Assembly (NCBI GenBank): GCA_001655205.1
Contig: LPNZ01007846.1
Location: 1 to 41,306 of the forward strand
DNA length: 41,306 bases
Reading direction: 5' to 3'
Source of the DNA: Lenisia limosa
Taxonomy: Eukaryota; Breviatea
Part shown: one piece after another, positions 1 to 13,464 of the stretch
How positions within the stretch are numbered: position 1 is the first letter of the stretch
Layout of the letters: each line of letters opens with the position of its first letter
Position numbers and translations under genes: made by a program
The notes under the pieces: generated by a model
Database searches by the model: none
Seen by the model: only the letters and a program-made list of their open reading frames with translations
What the model was told of the DNA's origin: nothing

Positions 1-501
<501 letters not shown>

Positions 502-890
502 TTTTTTTTTTTTTTTTTTTTNNNNNNNNNNNNNNNNNNNNNNNNNNNNNNNNNNNNNNNNNNNNNNNNNNNNNNNNNNNNNNNNNNNNNNNNNNNNNNN
601 NNNNNNNNNNAAAAGGCTGTTTTGGAAATATGCTCAAATTGGAAGTGTTTACGCAGGTATGTGGTGTGCTGGAATAGTTGCATTACAAAAGCTCTACATG
701 AACTCCTTAATGGTCAAGTCGTGAAGAAGTCTCAGACCGTACCCATTGCTGCCTTTGGGACGATAACCGATCTGGATAGTAAAGGGGGGAGAAAATGATC
801 ATTTGCAATGCAATTCGATAATTTTATTCGACACTTTGAGGGAAAATTTTTACCATTTTTGTATTTGCCTCGATTTTGGTGAAGAAGTGT
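502..890. other. Convergent intergenic region with T-run and N-gap
   Basis: A run of 20 T (502-521) leads into an N-gap at 522-610. The rest, 611-890, shows no convincing coding exon. It lies between two genes that end toward each other (DPM1 on plus, leucine aminopeptidase on minus), so it should hold both 3' UTRs and polyadenylation sites. No clear signal was pinned down. Confidence 0.6.
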
Positions 891-3570
891 TCAAATTGAC
901 CCCCCAACATCTCTGCCGACAGCCTCGGGCGCCAGGTCCAAATGAGCCCATCGCGTTTCAGGCTTCACAAAGCATGACAAGAAGGCGGCAGCGTTGCAGC
1001 ACCCCCCCTCTCCGCCATGACTCCCCATGTTGCCCATGTCGGCGTGACAGCTGGCTTTCTGGTAAAATGGTCATTTGTGGGAATATTCAAGACACACCAG
1101 GGTCGCAGCGGTAACAACGTGGTGCTGCCCGTTTCCTCACTCACTTTGACTTCCTTCACGAATTCCTCGAAAAGTGGCAGGCGCCAGCATCTGTCACCGT
1201 TGGCCTTTCCAATATCTAAGCATTGTTAGAATTTTGGTAACTCAGAAAATAACAGACAAAACACCATAACGAAATGCGCCCAATACCAGTGATAATGTCG
1301 GCGAGATCATCGTGATGCGTGAAGAGTGCGGCAGCGTAGGATCCCAGGGCACCGACAGCGGATCCGGTCAGCGTCGCAATGTTGACCATGAGGTCGGGGG
1401 TGTAAGTGTCCTCGATGTAAGCTAAATGCGTCAGTGACTGTCAAGACCATTGTGGAAACAACATACAGAGAGCGTCAGCAAGGACCAGGCGGCCCTCTGC
1501 GTCGGTGTTTAGAATCTCCACAGTATGACCTGGATGGTCAATACTTTTAACGTAGTAGTAGTGCTACAGGGCCATAAACAGACCTCTGTAACTTTTGAAG
1601 ATATCTCCAGGATGCATTGATGTGGAGTCAATGGAATTCTCAGCCTGTTGTATGACCAAAAAGGATTTGTAAATAGTGCTGCAGGGGGGGGGGGGGGGTT
1701 GNNNNNNNNNNNNNNNNNNNNNNNNNNNNNNNNNNNNNNNNNNNNNNNNNNNNNNNNNNNNNNNNNNNNNNNNNNNNNNNNNNNNNNNNNNNNNNNNNNN
1801 NNNNNNNNNNNNNNNACGTTGACCTTCTGCTTGCCTTCCGCAAGAGATAAGAAGGATCCAAACACATTTGCACTTCCACTCCTGCCAAGAGTAATTCAAC
1901 AGTTAAATACTAAGTTAACAAGCACAGGATTACCCCGTCATCAAAGCCTACATATCCATATGCATGCTTGCATGTGAGGCGCCACGGGGTTTCAGAAACA
2001 GTCCACCTGTGTCAAATGTAATACCTTTGCCAACTAGTGCAACCTAGATACGTTATTATTTTCTTTGGCCCAGATAAAATCAAGCAATTCGACAGGTTAT
2101 CCTTGGGGCTGAGACCAAGAAACACAGACCTTCTTCTTCGAGTCCTTGTTTCCATTGTACTCCAGAATAATTAGCCTGAAAGATTAGTGTGAATGCTGTA
2201 CTATCATAAATGATTTTCTGCTGCTATTGTAACACACCTGGGGTGAACAGTTGCGGCCTGACCAACGGCATTCAGCAAATTCATACCCAGCTCTTTCAAT
2301 TTTGCAGAATCCAAAACTGTCACCTGGTGGTTAGAAATTTGAAAAAGCTGAGTTCACAGAGTTGTGAGGCAAAAAAAAAAATACTATACGATAATTAGCA
2401 TTCCAACGATTTTGCTTAACCCCGCCTTTAATTATTTGAAAAGCGAACCGAAACATTTTCAGTAGACTCAGCCAAAGCACGGGCCTCGGCTTCAATGTAG
2501 GCGGGGTCGACGTAGGATGCTCTTTGGTTGCCAAGAAAACGGGCTTTCTTGAGTCCCGCCACCACAGCTCTTTTCCTCTCAATAGCTTCAAAGTTATCAT
2601 GTTGTAAAATGGGAAAGTAATGGGTATGTTTGTAAGCTTATATGTGTATCATTATTCCCCCACCCACTACAACTGAACAACGACCTACCAGTAGTCGGAA
2701 CATCAGTTATGATGGTGATGGTCTTTGACCCAAAAGCTAATCAGTAAAAGTGGGCTTGGTATCAAAGAATAAACAAGACATTTCAAGTCATCAAGGATTC
2801 AAACCTTTTTCAGTGAGATGGAAGTCGAAGCTATCTTGTCCGAGCTCAAAATACATAGCAAACTCTGATACAACTTCCTGTGAATGGTAAAAGGAAGACA
2901 TATAGTAACTGAGTACCACATTAAATAACCCACAAACCTGTGTATCCAGTACAAGAAGAGGATCAATGAAAATGACAGCAGTATCCTTCTTCATCTTCTG
3001 GATCTGCCAACAATTAAACCTACAGGCTCAAGTGGTCCCCACGTTGCAGACAAGAGCCAGCTCACCTGCTTGGCACATGAGTTGGCAGCCAGCCTGATTG
3101 CCTCAAAAGTGACCTTTTCACGCGGACCGAGTCCGGATACTACGGCCTTCTTGCCTTGATTGTAGAGTTTAACGGATCCCTTACCATCCTATGTGTAATA
3201 AGAGAAGTGATCCGCAGACACTTCAATCAATACCACTTCTTTCTTACCTCTAATTCCTCTTTCACTGCCTCTTCACCAAGATTGTTAACGATCCACTCCG
3301 GAATCTTTAATCTATATTTGTTATCTCAAATAAAAAGCTGCAACACTATCATCATATCCGTCAGGCAAAAGTTTCCAATCGATAACATTCCAACTCCCCC
3401 GTACACTGATGTATCTTTAAGTGTTTCAGCTGACAGGAAGCAGACAACAAGATTGTCTGTCTCCTTGAAACAAGGCTCAAGAACAACCTAATGGTGTTAT
3501 ATGATTAAGAGTTTAGAACAAGATGCTGTGAAGAAAAAGAAGGCAGTTCCCTGACCAAGCGAACCTCCAT
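891..3570 (-). CDS. Cytosolic leucine aminopeptidase, peptidase family M17 (about 13 exons, interrupted by a gap)
   Basis: Read on minus from an ATG at 3570 (MEVRL, then an intron ending ATAACACCATTAG) to a TGA at 891. The N-terminal M17 domain is visible as NQGKKAVVSGLGPREK and FEAIRLAANSCAKQ. The metallo-catalytic domain is seen in VALVGKGITFDTGGLFLKP (about 1983-2040), which holds the metal-ligand Lys and Asp, and in VEILNTDAEGRLVLADAL (about 1465-1515), which holds the second Asp/Glu pair and the catalytic Arg. Next come LMVNIATLTGSAVGALGSYA, RCWRLPLFEEFVKEVK, GGCCNAAAFLSCFV and RWAHLDLAPEAV, the usual C-terminal landmarks. M17 enzymes are hexameric two-metal exopeptidases that remove N-terminal residues such as Leu during peptide turnover. 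The N-gap 1702-1815 falls between the two metal-binding motifs, so that exon is partly missing. The small exon around 3350-3450 is uncertain. Confidence 0.93.
1702..1815. other. Assembly gap (N) preceded by a 15-G run
   Basis: G-run at 1684-1698, then TTG, then N to 1815. It lies inside the leucine aminopeptidase gene and removes coding sequence between the GKGITFDTGG and NTDAEGR motifs. Confidence 0.98.
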
Positions 3571-4139
3571 TGTATTTGGAGGCTAAATGCTACTAACGTG
3601 TTCAACAGTTACTTAAGCGTTTAAAAACAGCAAGAAATCACTTAAATGGCGGCTTGTACCCGCAAAAGCCCAAAAAAATGGCCAAGCCAAACCTTGAGCC
3701 AAACCAAAGAAACCACGCCAAAAAGCCCAAGAAGAAGCTGTGTTTTCTTTAATATCAATTGAGAAAATGGGTCTTGCGGCCTTTGACCGACATAAACTCT
3801 AACTGTTTGGGATTCCTCACGATGCAGTCGTTTGCCCCGTCTATTCGCCTGCTTAGACAGCCTGTATGTTCTGAATGTAGATATTGTGATACAATATACG
3901 GTGATAGTTTGCGTCCTTCCCCCATTTCTCTTGGATTCCCTTTTGAGCAGTTTTTATTTTTGTGAAACAACAACAAAGTTTCTTCAACCTCAAGAACAAT
4001 AGGAGAAGTTTTTCGCTTCTTTAATGAATGCTCTCCAAATGTAGATTATTTTGAAAAGCCTTGGAGTTTTGACAATCCATGACCTATACAGATTGGCTTC
4101 TTTGAGGCATCGCCAGTGGCTAAAAACATGCTGAGACCT
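3571..4139. other. Upstream region of the aminopeptidase; no supported gene
   Basis: This stretch holds the aminopeptidase promoter side. A purine-rich block at about 3660-3740 repeats AAGCCCAAA/CCAAACC-like words. Short open frames exist at 3755-3976 on both strands, but neither has recognisable motifs or splice continuation. The pentamer-rich text may be low-complexity spacer. Confidence 0.4.
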
Positions 4140-5250
4140 TCAATTGTGGGGGGGGGGGGGGCTNNNNNNNNNNNNNNNNNNNNNNNNNNNNNNNNNNNNN
4201 NNNNNNNNNNNNNNNNNNNNNNNNNNNNNNNNNNNNNNNNNNNNNNNNNNNNNNNNNNNNNNNNNNNNNNNNNNNNNNNNNNNNNNNNNNNNNNNNNNNN
4301 NNNNNNNNNNNNNNNNNNNNNNNNNNNNNNNNCGTGACATGGGACCGCCGGTACCCCGAACTCCCTTCAGACCTCTCCAGGTAGGCGACTGACGGAAACT
4401 CATGCTTTGGATTGTGTACTCAGCCTTTAGGAGCCTCACATCACGCCAGACAAAAGAGAAATGGCAACGTCGCCTTTTCAGTTTACGTAGGCAAAGCTTG
4501 ACATGGTATTGGATTGGATTGTTTATCACATTTAGGCCGACCGTCACCCCTTCACAAGGCTCTTTGTTCTCCCCAATGGTGGGGGGGGGGGGGNNNNNNN
4601 NNNNNNNNNNNNNNNNNNNNNNNNNNNNNNNNNNNNNNNNNNNNNNNNNNNNNNNNNNNNNNNNNNNNNNNNNNNNNNNNNNNNNNNNNNNNNNNNNNNN
4701 NNNATTGTGTTGGTAATAGACGAAGGTACTTAGGGTAGAAGCCAACTTATTGTACAGGCGGAAGGGACTCCTGATAAGTTCGCTACGTTCCTCCCGGCTT
4801 CGGAAGCATTCAGGTTTGATGAGGACGCCTTCAGCCAGATACAACCTTGTTTATATTTCTCATTTCTTTTGAATGTTATGAGAGTGTAAAGGATGGTGGT
4901 TGACCTTTCTTAGGGCTATGTCAGTGCCACTTTCAAAACCCATTCCCCCACAGCAAAATACGCTCTCTTCCAGTGTCTTTGTAGGCGAAGAATATTAGCA
5001 TTCCATTGGTACCTGTCTTCTTTCCGACTATTTCTTCCTTCACACACAGGAGTACAATGACCCCGTTCCACCAGTCCCAACCGCCTTTCTTCAGCCGCCT
5101 GTAGTGTAAGCAATGAGTGCATCGAAGCTTTGGAAGAGATAAATTGATAAAAGACTTGTATTGGAGTTGTAATTGAGCGTTATTGACCAAGTAGGCCTCC
5201 TGAGCCACATATATTTTCCCCACCCTCACGACTCCGACACCCCATCTCAC
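4140..5250 (-). CDS. Possible minus-strand gene of unknown function, broken by two gaps
   Basis: Two N-gaps (4164-4332 and 4594-4703) cut this region. Minus-strand open stretches with plausible splice signals occur at about 4705-4850 (contains FRSREERSELIRSPFRLYNK) and 4915-5250 (contains AAEERRLGLVERGH, and after removal of a putative 36-nt intron KEDRHWKRAYFAVGEWVLK). The intron there reads GTACC...CTAATATTC...AAAG on minus, which fits the local style. No domain was recognised, the start was not located and the frame between pieces is not proven. It may be a fragment of one gene or chance open frames. The stretch 5251-5349 shows nothing further. Confidence 0.25.
4164..4332. other. Assembly gap (N) preceded by a 14-G run
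   Basis: G-run at 4148-4161, then CT, then N to 4332. Confidence 0.98.
4594..4703. other. Assembly gap (N) preceded by a 13-G run
   Basis: G-run at 4581-4593 runs directly into N to 4703. Confidence 0.98.
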
Positions 5251-5349
5251 AGTATGTAGTATTGAAGTTGTCGCAGTATTTTGTCAAAACAGCATTTTGA
5301 ATATTGTCTTGTTCAATCCGTTATTGGAAATGGATTTCTCTTATTTCGA

Positions 5350-8300
5350 ATGTATTTGTTCTTTATCTGCTAGTTTGTGCATGGGACATAACCCTCCAGG
5401 CCATCATCAGCAACTAAGGTCTCTGTCGGCTCCACCCCGGCCCGCAACGCCGTGTCCAACCAGCTAAAGAACGTGTCGGAAATTCAAACCATCTTCAAGC
5501 AAATACTGGTTGGAGGATTGATGATACAAATTGAAAAAAATGACAATGGGGCTCTTTTAGAATAACTCTACAGAACCACGAGAAGAGACTGGAAAAGCTG
5601 CTCACCCAACGTCGGCATTTGAAGAACACAGAGCCCAAGCTGGTTCGAGGAAAGGAGCGGAAGCGCCACCTCACTGATGGCTCAGATGATGACGTTGAAG
5701 AGCTAGATTCCTTCGCTGACGCTCGGCGCGCAACGTCACTGGCCAACATCGAACAGCAGGTGACTTAGACTTACATGGAATGGTCAAAAAGAATAATTGT
5801 CAGATTAGGTTAACTTTTTAGGTCCGTCTTGCCTTCAACGAACTGCACCATTTGACAGACATCCTTGGTCCAAGCGTGACAGCACTTTCCCCCTTGAAAA
5901 CCAGTGACATTCCGTCGTCATCTCAGAGTACTTCCCTTCTATCACTCCACACGATGCCCTCCCCACACTCCATGAAAAAGAACCCCTTGTCTGCCTCCTC
6001 CCCATCGCTAACCAATGTCCATGGGTCTGCTCTCCACACCCAGCATCGAGTCTCTTTTTCTGACCTCAGGTATGGTCGCCCAATGACTTTCTAACCTGCA
6101 GGTCAAACACACCGCCCGGGTCTGCACACGGGCATCCCTTCACTCCCACTCGAAGGTTTGACAATGCTACTATTCCTCTTCTGGTTGATTTGTTCAATAA
6201 AATCATTGATTTCAATGGGGTGCTTCCCTTGACTGACACCTCAGCACCTCACAAAGACCACGGGTTGTTAGAGGTACAAAGCTGCAGTTCACCTCACCCA
6301 GTGAGCCTATATCTCCTACAGTATAACTTAATCTTCAGGAAAGGAAAAAGAAAGACAGCATCAAAAGCTGGAGTATTCCATTCTTGACTCGGAGTTGACT
6401 GAATACACAACAGAGGAGGATGGAGCGACCCTTGGTCAAAATGGCTGGGAGGGCTTGTCCGGATCTTTTGCTTCTGAAAGAGGTTAGTGTCATACAATAT
6501 AACCGCCTGCTTCCGCACGTGATTGACTTTTTAGGAGAGAAATCAAAGTTGTCCCTTTCTGAGATAGCAAGCCACCCCGCAAAGTCACGAAGAGGACACG
6601 TGCAGTCTTCGTCAGCTCAGGTCGGTGCCAATTTACCGGTTCCTCGCTGAATGCTTGTTTATTTCTTTAGACTGAAGCTGAAGAGTACAATCAAAACAGA
6701 GAACAATTGTGAGCTTCTGACTTATTTTTGGATTTTGATCACTGGTCATTAACAAAGTAGAATTGAGATGCTTCGAGCCGATATTGCCAAGCAAGCTGAA
6801 GTGGCTGTCGACTTACAATCAAGTTGGACAAACCAAGGTTTATTCTCACCTTTCAGCCTCGGACTTCCAACTGACACAACTGCGATCAAGTGAAGCATCA
6901 GTGTTGTGTTTGCAGACAAGACTCTCCAGTGCCCAAGCAACCGAAGCCGATCTGAGGGCCACCATTGCTGTCACATCGCAGTCGCTCGGTGCGTGTAACT
7001 CGGTCTAAACAGAATACTCATTGTTGTATTTCACTCATTTTCTCCAGATTGAAACCCATAGTCCTTACTGTTTCCAGAATCCACTGTAGAGGAAATGCAA
7101 CGACAGAACCAGAAGCTTAGCAAGGCGGAGGAAGAGCTAGTTAATGCTCGACAAGAATCCGAGCAGCTTCGAAAGCTTGCAGATGAGTGTAAGCTATTGT
7201 CGGGATAAACCTGGTGCAAGAAGACTTGGGTGACAATTCAGCGGTTGAACTCAAGGCTGCCAATGACAGAATTGCAGACTTAGAGGCCCAGTTGACCGGT
7301 TTGAGGGATGAAAGGGTATATGAAGGGTATTGTCATGATTGCACTGACATGATAGTCCCAACTGAGCTTGAAGCCAAACTCAGTCAGGCCGAAGCGAAAC
7401 AGTTGGAAGCCGAAAGCACAGCCGACTCTCTTCGCACTCAGCTGGCCAGTATGCTGCTTGCATCCACGACTGACCATTCAGGCATTGCAGATCTCGGTGA
7501 CCCCTTGAAGCTCACTCAGGTGGAAGAGAAGTTGGAAGCATCAGAGGAGGAAGCATCCTTCCTTCGAAGCCAAATCGACAGCTTGCGAGACACCTGCACT
7601 GACATCAGCCTGAAACTGAAGACTGCTGAGGCGACAAATGTCGAAAGTGCTACGTTGATAGCTGAACAATCGGCCAAATTAGCGGCTGCACAGTCGGAGC
7701 TTGACAGTTTTCCTGATATTAAGGACCGCCTTCAGCTGACAATTGATGAGAACAACGCGCTTAAAGAAGATCACCAGAACCTGGTAACACGTTTCACTAC
7801 TGCCACTACAGAGCTGGATGATCTGCACTCTGACAAGCTAGAGGCTGACAGTCGGATTGAGGAGCTTCAGCAACGTCTGGATGAAATCACCCGGACCGGT
7901 GAGATGCTGGACTCGAAAGAGGAAACTATCCAGTCTCTACAGAGCCGTCTCCACGCTGTGCAGGATCGCGCTTTGTCTGCAGAGGAGCTAGCAACCAATC
8001 TCGAGGCTGAGTTCTGCTCAGCTCAGGAGGACATTGCTTCATTCCTAACCACGAAGCAGCAGCTGATCTCTGGTCACAATGAGACTGTCAGCGGCCTCGA
8101 ACAGACTATTGAGAACCTTCGAGCCGCAAATACCGCTGAACTTTGCGATCTCAGAGATCAGTTATCGGTTCGCAACACCAAATTAGACACTGCGGCGGCG
8201 GAGATTCGAATGGCCAAATCCTCGGTTGATGCTCTTGAATCGGCGTTGACGCAAAACAACGCTCACTGTGCGCAGTTTGAAAAAGAACATAGGGAGGAGT

Positions 8301-10112
8301 ACAAAGCCCTTCAGGAAGCAAGTTTAGAGGCAGTTAACAATGTCAAGGCGGACCATAAGAACTGCCAGTCTGAGCTGACTAAGGCAAAACAAACCATCCA
8401 GAGCCTGGAGCAAGACAAGGTTTCCTTGACAGAAACCCAGAAGACACTGGAGTCCACACTAACGAAGCTGGCGCATCAACTTGAAGAACTCGATGACAAG
8501 TTCATCAAGGTCAAGTGCGAGGTTTGCTCAAAAGGATCATAATTTGTTCCCTGTTCAAATATGTAATATAATATGCTCATCTCTTTTAGGCTGAGACTCT
8601 TCATAATGAAGTTGTGTCTTTGAGGGGTGACAACGTATCTCTACGAAAAGACCAGAATAACCTGCTTCAAGGCGTAAGCGTATCAGATGTACTGATTGGG
8701 TCTTATCATACAGGTAACTTCCAGTGAGCAGTCAGCCATTTCCGCTCTCCAGCAGTCTAGAGAAGCGGAAGAGAGTATCCTGGCTAAAGAGAAAGAAATT
8801 TCTGACCTCAGAAGCAAAATTCATTCCTTAGAAGAGGTCTGCTTTTTCGTTTCTCAAATTCACTTCGGTGTTGTTCAGTGATCATAAGATCATATTATAT
8901 CCTTTATAAGGGTGATGGATGATAAATACATGAACCTTTTTTTATCATCTCATCATGAGCACTTGTACTGACGAGCTTAGTCCCACGCTGCATCCAACCT
9001 CGAGGCATCCCTTCGCAGTGCCTCCGACGGCAGTGGCAAGGTGTCAGCCATGCGTGCCAAGGTGGCGCTTCTCGAGGCAAACATTGAAGTACGCAACAAA
9101 AAGACCAACATGAATTCACCTTACAGACGTTGATATTGGAGAAGTCAAAGATGACTGAAGAAGTCCAGGACAAGGACCAGACCATTTCGGACCTACGAAT
9201 CGTCTTGGATAACTCTCTTGCAGGGGCAAAGTAGGTAAAGGGCATGCATAACGAAGGTAAACGATTAACTCACCTATTAGCCCAAAAGACGTGCAGCCCC
9301 CTCTGACTCTCAAATTGCCAGAAGTTGCACCGGAGGTAGTGTTGCCTCTTTTGAACGACGACAACTCACAATGTCAGAACCCGATAACAACAGTCTTACC
9401 AATGCTGCAAGACCTGAGCAAAACACTTTCCATTCTCCTTGTCATGTGCCAGAAGAAGAAGGACATCACCGTCAACCTCAAGGCTCTCAGGACCAAAGTC
9501 AAGGTCCGACCCGGCCGTTGTTTCGTATTTACTCTCCACAGACCACAATTGGTGATATCAAAGGAACGCCAACATCCACACCTTTGACGTCCCCTGTCGC
9601 AAAGTTCAGTTCTCGGCTTCACACCAGAACGTGGGGAATTGGTTGAATTTGATTATTATACCTCCATGCACATGACCCACCCAGACCCACACCAACAACG
9701 CCGCTTTCAGTTTCGCGATCAGAGCCGAAGCTAACCGAGTCGGTGAAGGAGCAGAAGGAGAACTCTGTGACTCCGCAATGGTTTGGACAACAGCATTGTG
9801 ATGCGTCTTATGGTATTAGTCGCACGCCATCCCCGCAGAAGCCCAAGGTTCCCCAGAAGTTCACTTCATCAACAGGCGGCAAAGTAGGCTCCACAGCTAT
9901 TCAGAGTGTCTCCTTCGTAAGCAGTGTCCATTACCACATCAGGTGACAGCATCTGCTAGCAAGCCCTCCGCCTCTCAAAGAAAAGGTTATTTCCCAGTTA
10001 AGAGAATGATAATAGAGCTATCTGATTCCTTGATAACAGTGCAGGCCGCCCCGTTCCTACCCTCCTCAGGTCCCACCCATCAGCTCCGGTTTCACGATCC
10101 TCCCGTATCTAA
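5350..10112 (+). CDS. Long coiled-coil protein with Ser/Arg-rich ends (about 18 exons)
   Basis: The tentative start is ATGTATTT at 5350, spliced to 5400, giving MYLPSSATKVSVGSTPARN. The start is the least certain part. Exons then give a short helical and acidic segment (DDDVEELDSFADARRATSLA), a Ser/Pro-rich linker (5850-6150), and from about 6520 a very long heptad-rich coiled coil. The largest exon spans about 7250-8522 with repeated units such as LEAKLSQAEAKQLEAE, IEELQQRLDEITR and VSGLEQTIENLRAANTAEL. Shorter coiled-coil exons follow to 9230 (TLILEKSKMTEEVQDKDQ). The C-terminal part (9280-10112) is polar and Ser/Thr/Pro/Gln-rich and ends LLRSHPSAPVSRSSRI-stop. There is no motor, GRIP, CAP-Gly or membrane segment. 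The architecture fits a cytoskeletal, centrosomal or tethering scaffold, but I do not recognise the family. Confidence 0.8.
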
Positions 10113-10369
10113 TGTTTGACAGTTCTTTTATTTCTTAAATTGTTTCCCCGTTAGTTCTATTTCTTGTACATTAGTTGGCATCCACACATAATATCAATAC
10201 ATATATTTCCACTTCAGCGAGAAGCTATTCATAGTCGACCCAACACCTGTGCCGCGTTGCGGACCTCTTGGTCCTGCCGTTCAGCCATTTGAAGCAGGCC
10301 TGCCACATCAATCAAGTCTCATTTAAAAGCAGCCCGTTGTCCCGGAATAACCCACCTTCCTCCCAGGCG

Positions 10370-12719
10370 TCAATACGTTGCCGGAAGCCCGGGGTGGGTG
10401 GAGGAGACGGAGGGGATAGCGGCAACTGGTATGTTATGAGGGGAAGATCCTACGTTGAGAGGCTTGCCCAGAACATCAAAGTGAAGACCATGGTACGATT
10501 TGAGCTTTCGTAGTTTACTTCCACTGTAACTTTCTACTTAGTTAATAAACGCAAGCTGCCACCGTTCTTCTTGGAATCTTGCGCAATGTGTAACAGTCTT
10601 CTCCTCTGTATGTGAATTCTTTCCCAGCCTAAGCCAAGCGAGACAGCACTGAATACGCTCCACCTGATGCATTAGCTGAAACAAAACTCACCAAATAACA
10701 CCGGGGAGCAAAACTGTTGACCATGGGATGGTGGTGTCTCCGTCCTCCAGTTTCATAGCAATCAGGACCTAGATTTGTGAGGAAGGTAGCCTCTAACCTT
10801 AATTAAGACACTGTGAATTGTGTAAGCCAGCACACAAGTGGCCATTCCAAGCCACCATAATGCATTTGGGGAACTCTTGAGGGTAAGCATCAGTCGGTCT
10901 TCTTACCATTCTGACATCATCGTTATGCATAATGTTGATATTATTACGAACCACTGCGTTGAAGGCGTTCCGGCTGAAAATGACCTTGACATGGAACAAA
11001 CCGATTGGGAAGGTCTGGGTTGAGAATGAAGTGATTGTCAATTTCATGTCGTGCTGCATGTAAAGCATTGTCGTCGAGGGGCTACAGATTGATTGCGACA
11101 GGCGTGACTTACCTCTCCAAACAAAATAATCAGGTATACTGAAGCCACGAAAATGACAAGAAGCAGATCGATTGCGAACATGGGTGAGAACACTGCGTAC
11201 CAAGTCCATGTTTCCATCTTGCCATCCATCTGCAAATATCATTCATTGGTTCCAAACAACTCCATTGCTCATTTTGACAAACCTTGTTAGCAATCAGAGC
11301 CTCAAAGATCCAGAAAGGGAACACAATGGCGTAGTAATCCGATGTCGTCGTCAGGGCTGTGACTCCCTAATTGTTAATAAAAGTGGTAACTCTGTTTACC
11401 CATGCTTGATTGGCAACTGGCCAAGTGGTGCAATTGCAGTACACCTAAACCTTGAGACCTGTGATCCTATTTATACCTTAAACACAATAGCCACAAGGAA
11501 GACAGCCCAATGGGAACTGAAAACGACAATCCAAGGAATTTCAATCCATCTTAACGCCCGAAGCATCGTGATTAATACGCACAAAACGGGGGTGATATGC
11601 GCAGCAACTGCCTGAAAAATCATGAATGGACAATCTACCAGCAGACCTCAGATATCTTTGACATCAAGGGGACTTCTGATCTTCGAGTTTTGACGAAGAC
11701 GTCCCATCCAATGAACAATAGAAGCAGGTCTAAATGGTAACCGAATTCAGCATTAAGGTTTTACTCCATTAGGTTCTAACTCGTCCTCTACAACTGAATT
11801 TTATTCACCCACCAAGAATACAGGCAATGGCAATGGGCAGACTAACAACCGCCTCGTTACTGAAGGGACTGCAAAGTCAAACACGACACTTGGTCTCTTA
11901 CCTGTCAAGATGAATGCCTGTTAAGCAAATGGTTGACGCTCTAAAGGGTATAAAGTCACATGAGCAACGGTCTTACCCTGTTGCCGCCCACACAATAATA
12001 GTTAAAATTCTCAAAAGGCTTCGTTTATAGTTTCCACACAGCATCTTGTTTGTATCACTACTTGTTTTTTTGTCAACACTATAAAGTTAAACATATCATA
12101 TCATATTCAGTGTATTCATCCTTACGATACGATAAATTTGGCAGCCTCAAAGTAACATTGACGAGGGTTGGTCGCAAAGTAATCTGAACAAAGTGAAGTT
12201 CTTCTCGTATATTTCCAACCTAGTAATATATGGTAAGTTGCATTTTCATTAGTGATGTTGAAAACAAAGAAATAGGCTTACTTGATGTGCACAGGGCATT
12301 TTGCTGAGACTGTCACATGTGAGAAATGGGAACAAATGTGACATTACCTTTGTGTCAATGAGGTCGATTTCAAAGTCTTGCTCGACAAGCTTTCTCCAAA
12401 TTACATAACCTGTGGAATAAAATACCCAACTATAATACTACATACATTTTGAAATTTGATGTAATCTTCTTGACACAAATGATAGTTTCAAAACATGTTT
12501 AGAGTCATTGAGACACTGCTCATGTTAGAAAGAAACCGTTTTTATAACCTAACCATAAAAACTTTTGCAAGAGCTTCGTTAGACAGTTTCAGGAGACAAT
12601 TATTTGAGTCTTTTTCAGTGTCGTCGTCATTTCTTGGGGTAATGTTTTGAAATGGGCTTACTCAATATTCTGACATCGAGGAGAAGGACTTGGAGGGATC
12701 TTTGGGAGAGTGTGGACAT
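10370..12719 (-). CDS. TMEM185-family multipass membrane protein (about 11 exons)
   Basis: Read on minus from ATG 12719 (MSTLSQRSLQVLLLDVRIL) to TGA 10370. Hydrophobic segments follow one another: RILTIIVWAAT, VVSLPIAIACIL, LLLLFIGWDVF, ALRWIEIPWIVVFSSHW and AIVFPFWIFEALIANK. Next comes the diagnostic DGKMETWTWYAVFSPMF joined to a long helix, and later NALWWLGMATCVLAYTIH and IAMKLEDGDTTIPWSTVL. Repeated units with a W-Y/W-x-V-F-x-P-x-(W/F) core and a K/R-L-D/E-G turn are the signature of the transmembrane Fragile-X-F (TMEM185A/B) family, whose biochemical role is poorly known. The C-terminal tail (GLHFDVLGKPLNV...) is soluble and Ser/Pro-rich. The last intron was set so that GSKLRKLKSYHG stays open; without it the frame stops about 170 nt earlier. 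The start may be preceded by an unseen exon. Confidence 0.82.
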
Positions 12720-13464
12720 CTGGGAACAGAAAATGCCATGTACGTGTTGTACTAGCTACGAAGTAAATCTAATTCAACGCCCCTTACGATTTTCAAACTG
12801 AGATACTCTACGTCTTTGCCTTCTTACAAGGGGGGACGCGAGGAGTGGAATCATGGGGCCTACGACCAATGACACATTACCATTCACAACTGAATATTTC
12901 GTTTGGCATTCACTCTACAAATGCGCAACCCATGCCCAATGTTACAAAAACCTACACTATTTGTGAAGCATGTCAAGTTGAAGATTTGACAGATGACCCC
13001 CGACAACTGAGGTATTCAGAAGGGATTTGGGTATTTCCCCTGGATAAATGGATAAAGTCACTAAATAATAAGTAGTAAAGCGCAATTAGTGAGACTAAGA
13101 GCGTTAGTTGTGGTTTTGTGCAGAAGTTGTACGTTGATAGATTTATTACCGAAATAGGAAAGTAATTTTCAATCATAATCAATCAAAACCAATCAAAGCT
13201 AGTAAACTATGTCTAACTGTGTCAATTTCAAGACTTGAAGTGGACGTTGCCGGGATCAATTTCCCCAATCCAGGGTTCTCGTAAACTTCTTGACGCTTGG
13301 GTGGCCAGTAAGCTTTTGATGGCTTTTTGGGATACTTATTCTCCAACCTCACTCAAAAGGTGTGTAACATCAAGAAAGATTCCGCAGCAAAACGGTCAAT
13401 CACAAATAAATAGAAAGAACATGAAACCTATCAAAATATCAAAACAGAAAGAAATACCATAACA
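12720..13464. other. Intergenic region between two minus-strand genes
   Basis: About 745 bases hold the TMEM185-like promoter side and the 3' flank of the large LamG gene. There are open frames of 60 to 76 codons on both strands (for example plus 12845-13075 and 13235-13462), but no domain, codon bias or splice continuation supports them. I see no RNA gene or repeat. Confidence 0.5.

Noticed and set aside
7280-7477. Minus-strand open frame inside the long coiled-coil exon
   Set aside because: Shadow of the plus-strand coding frame; no splice signals or motifs of its own.
10799-11242. 147-codon minus frame as a gene by itself
   Set aside because: It is exon plus retained intron of the TMEM185-like gene; correct splicing gives the family pattern.
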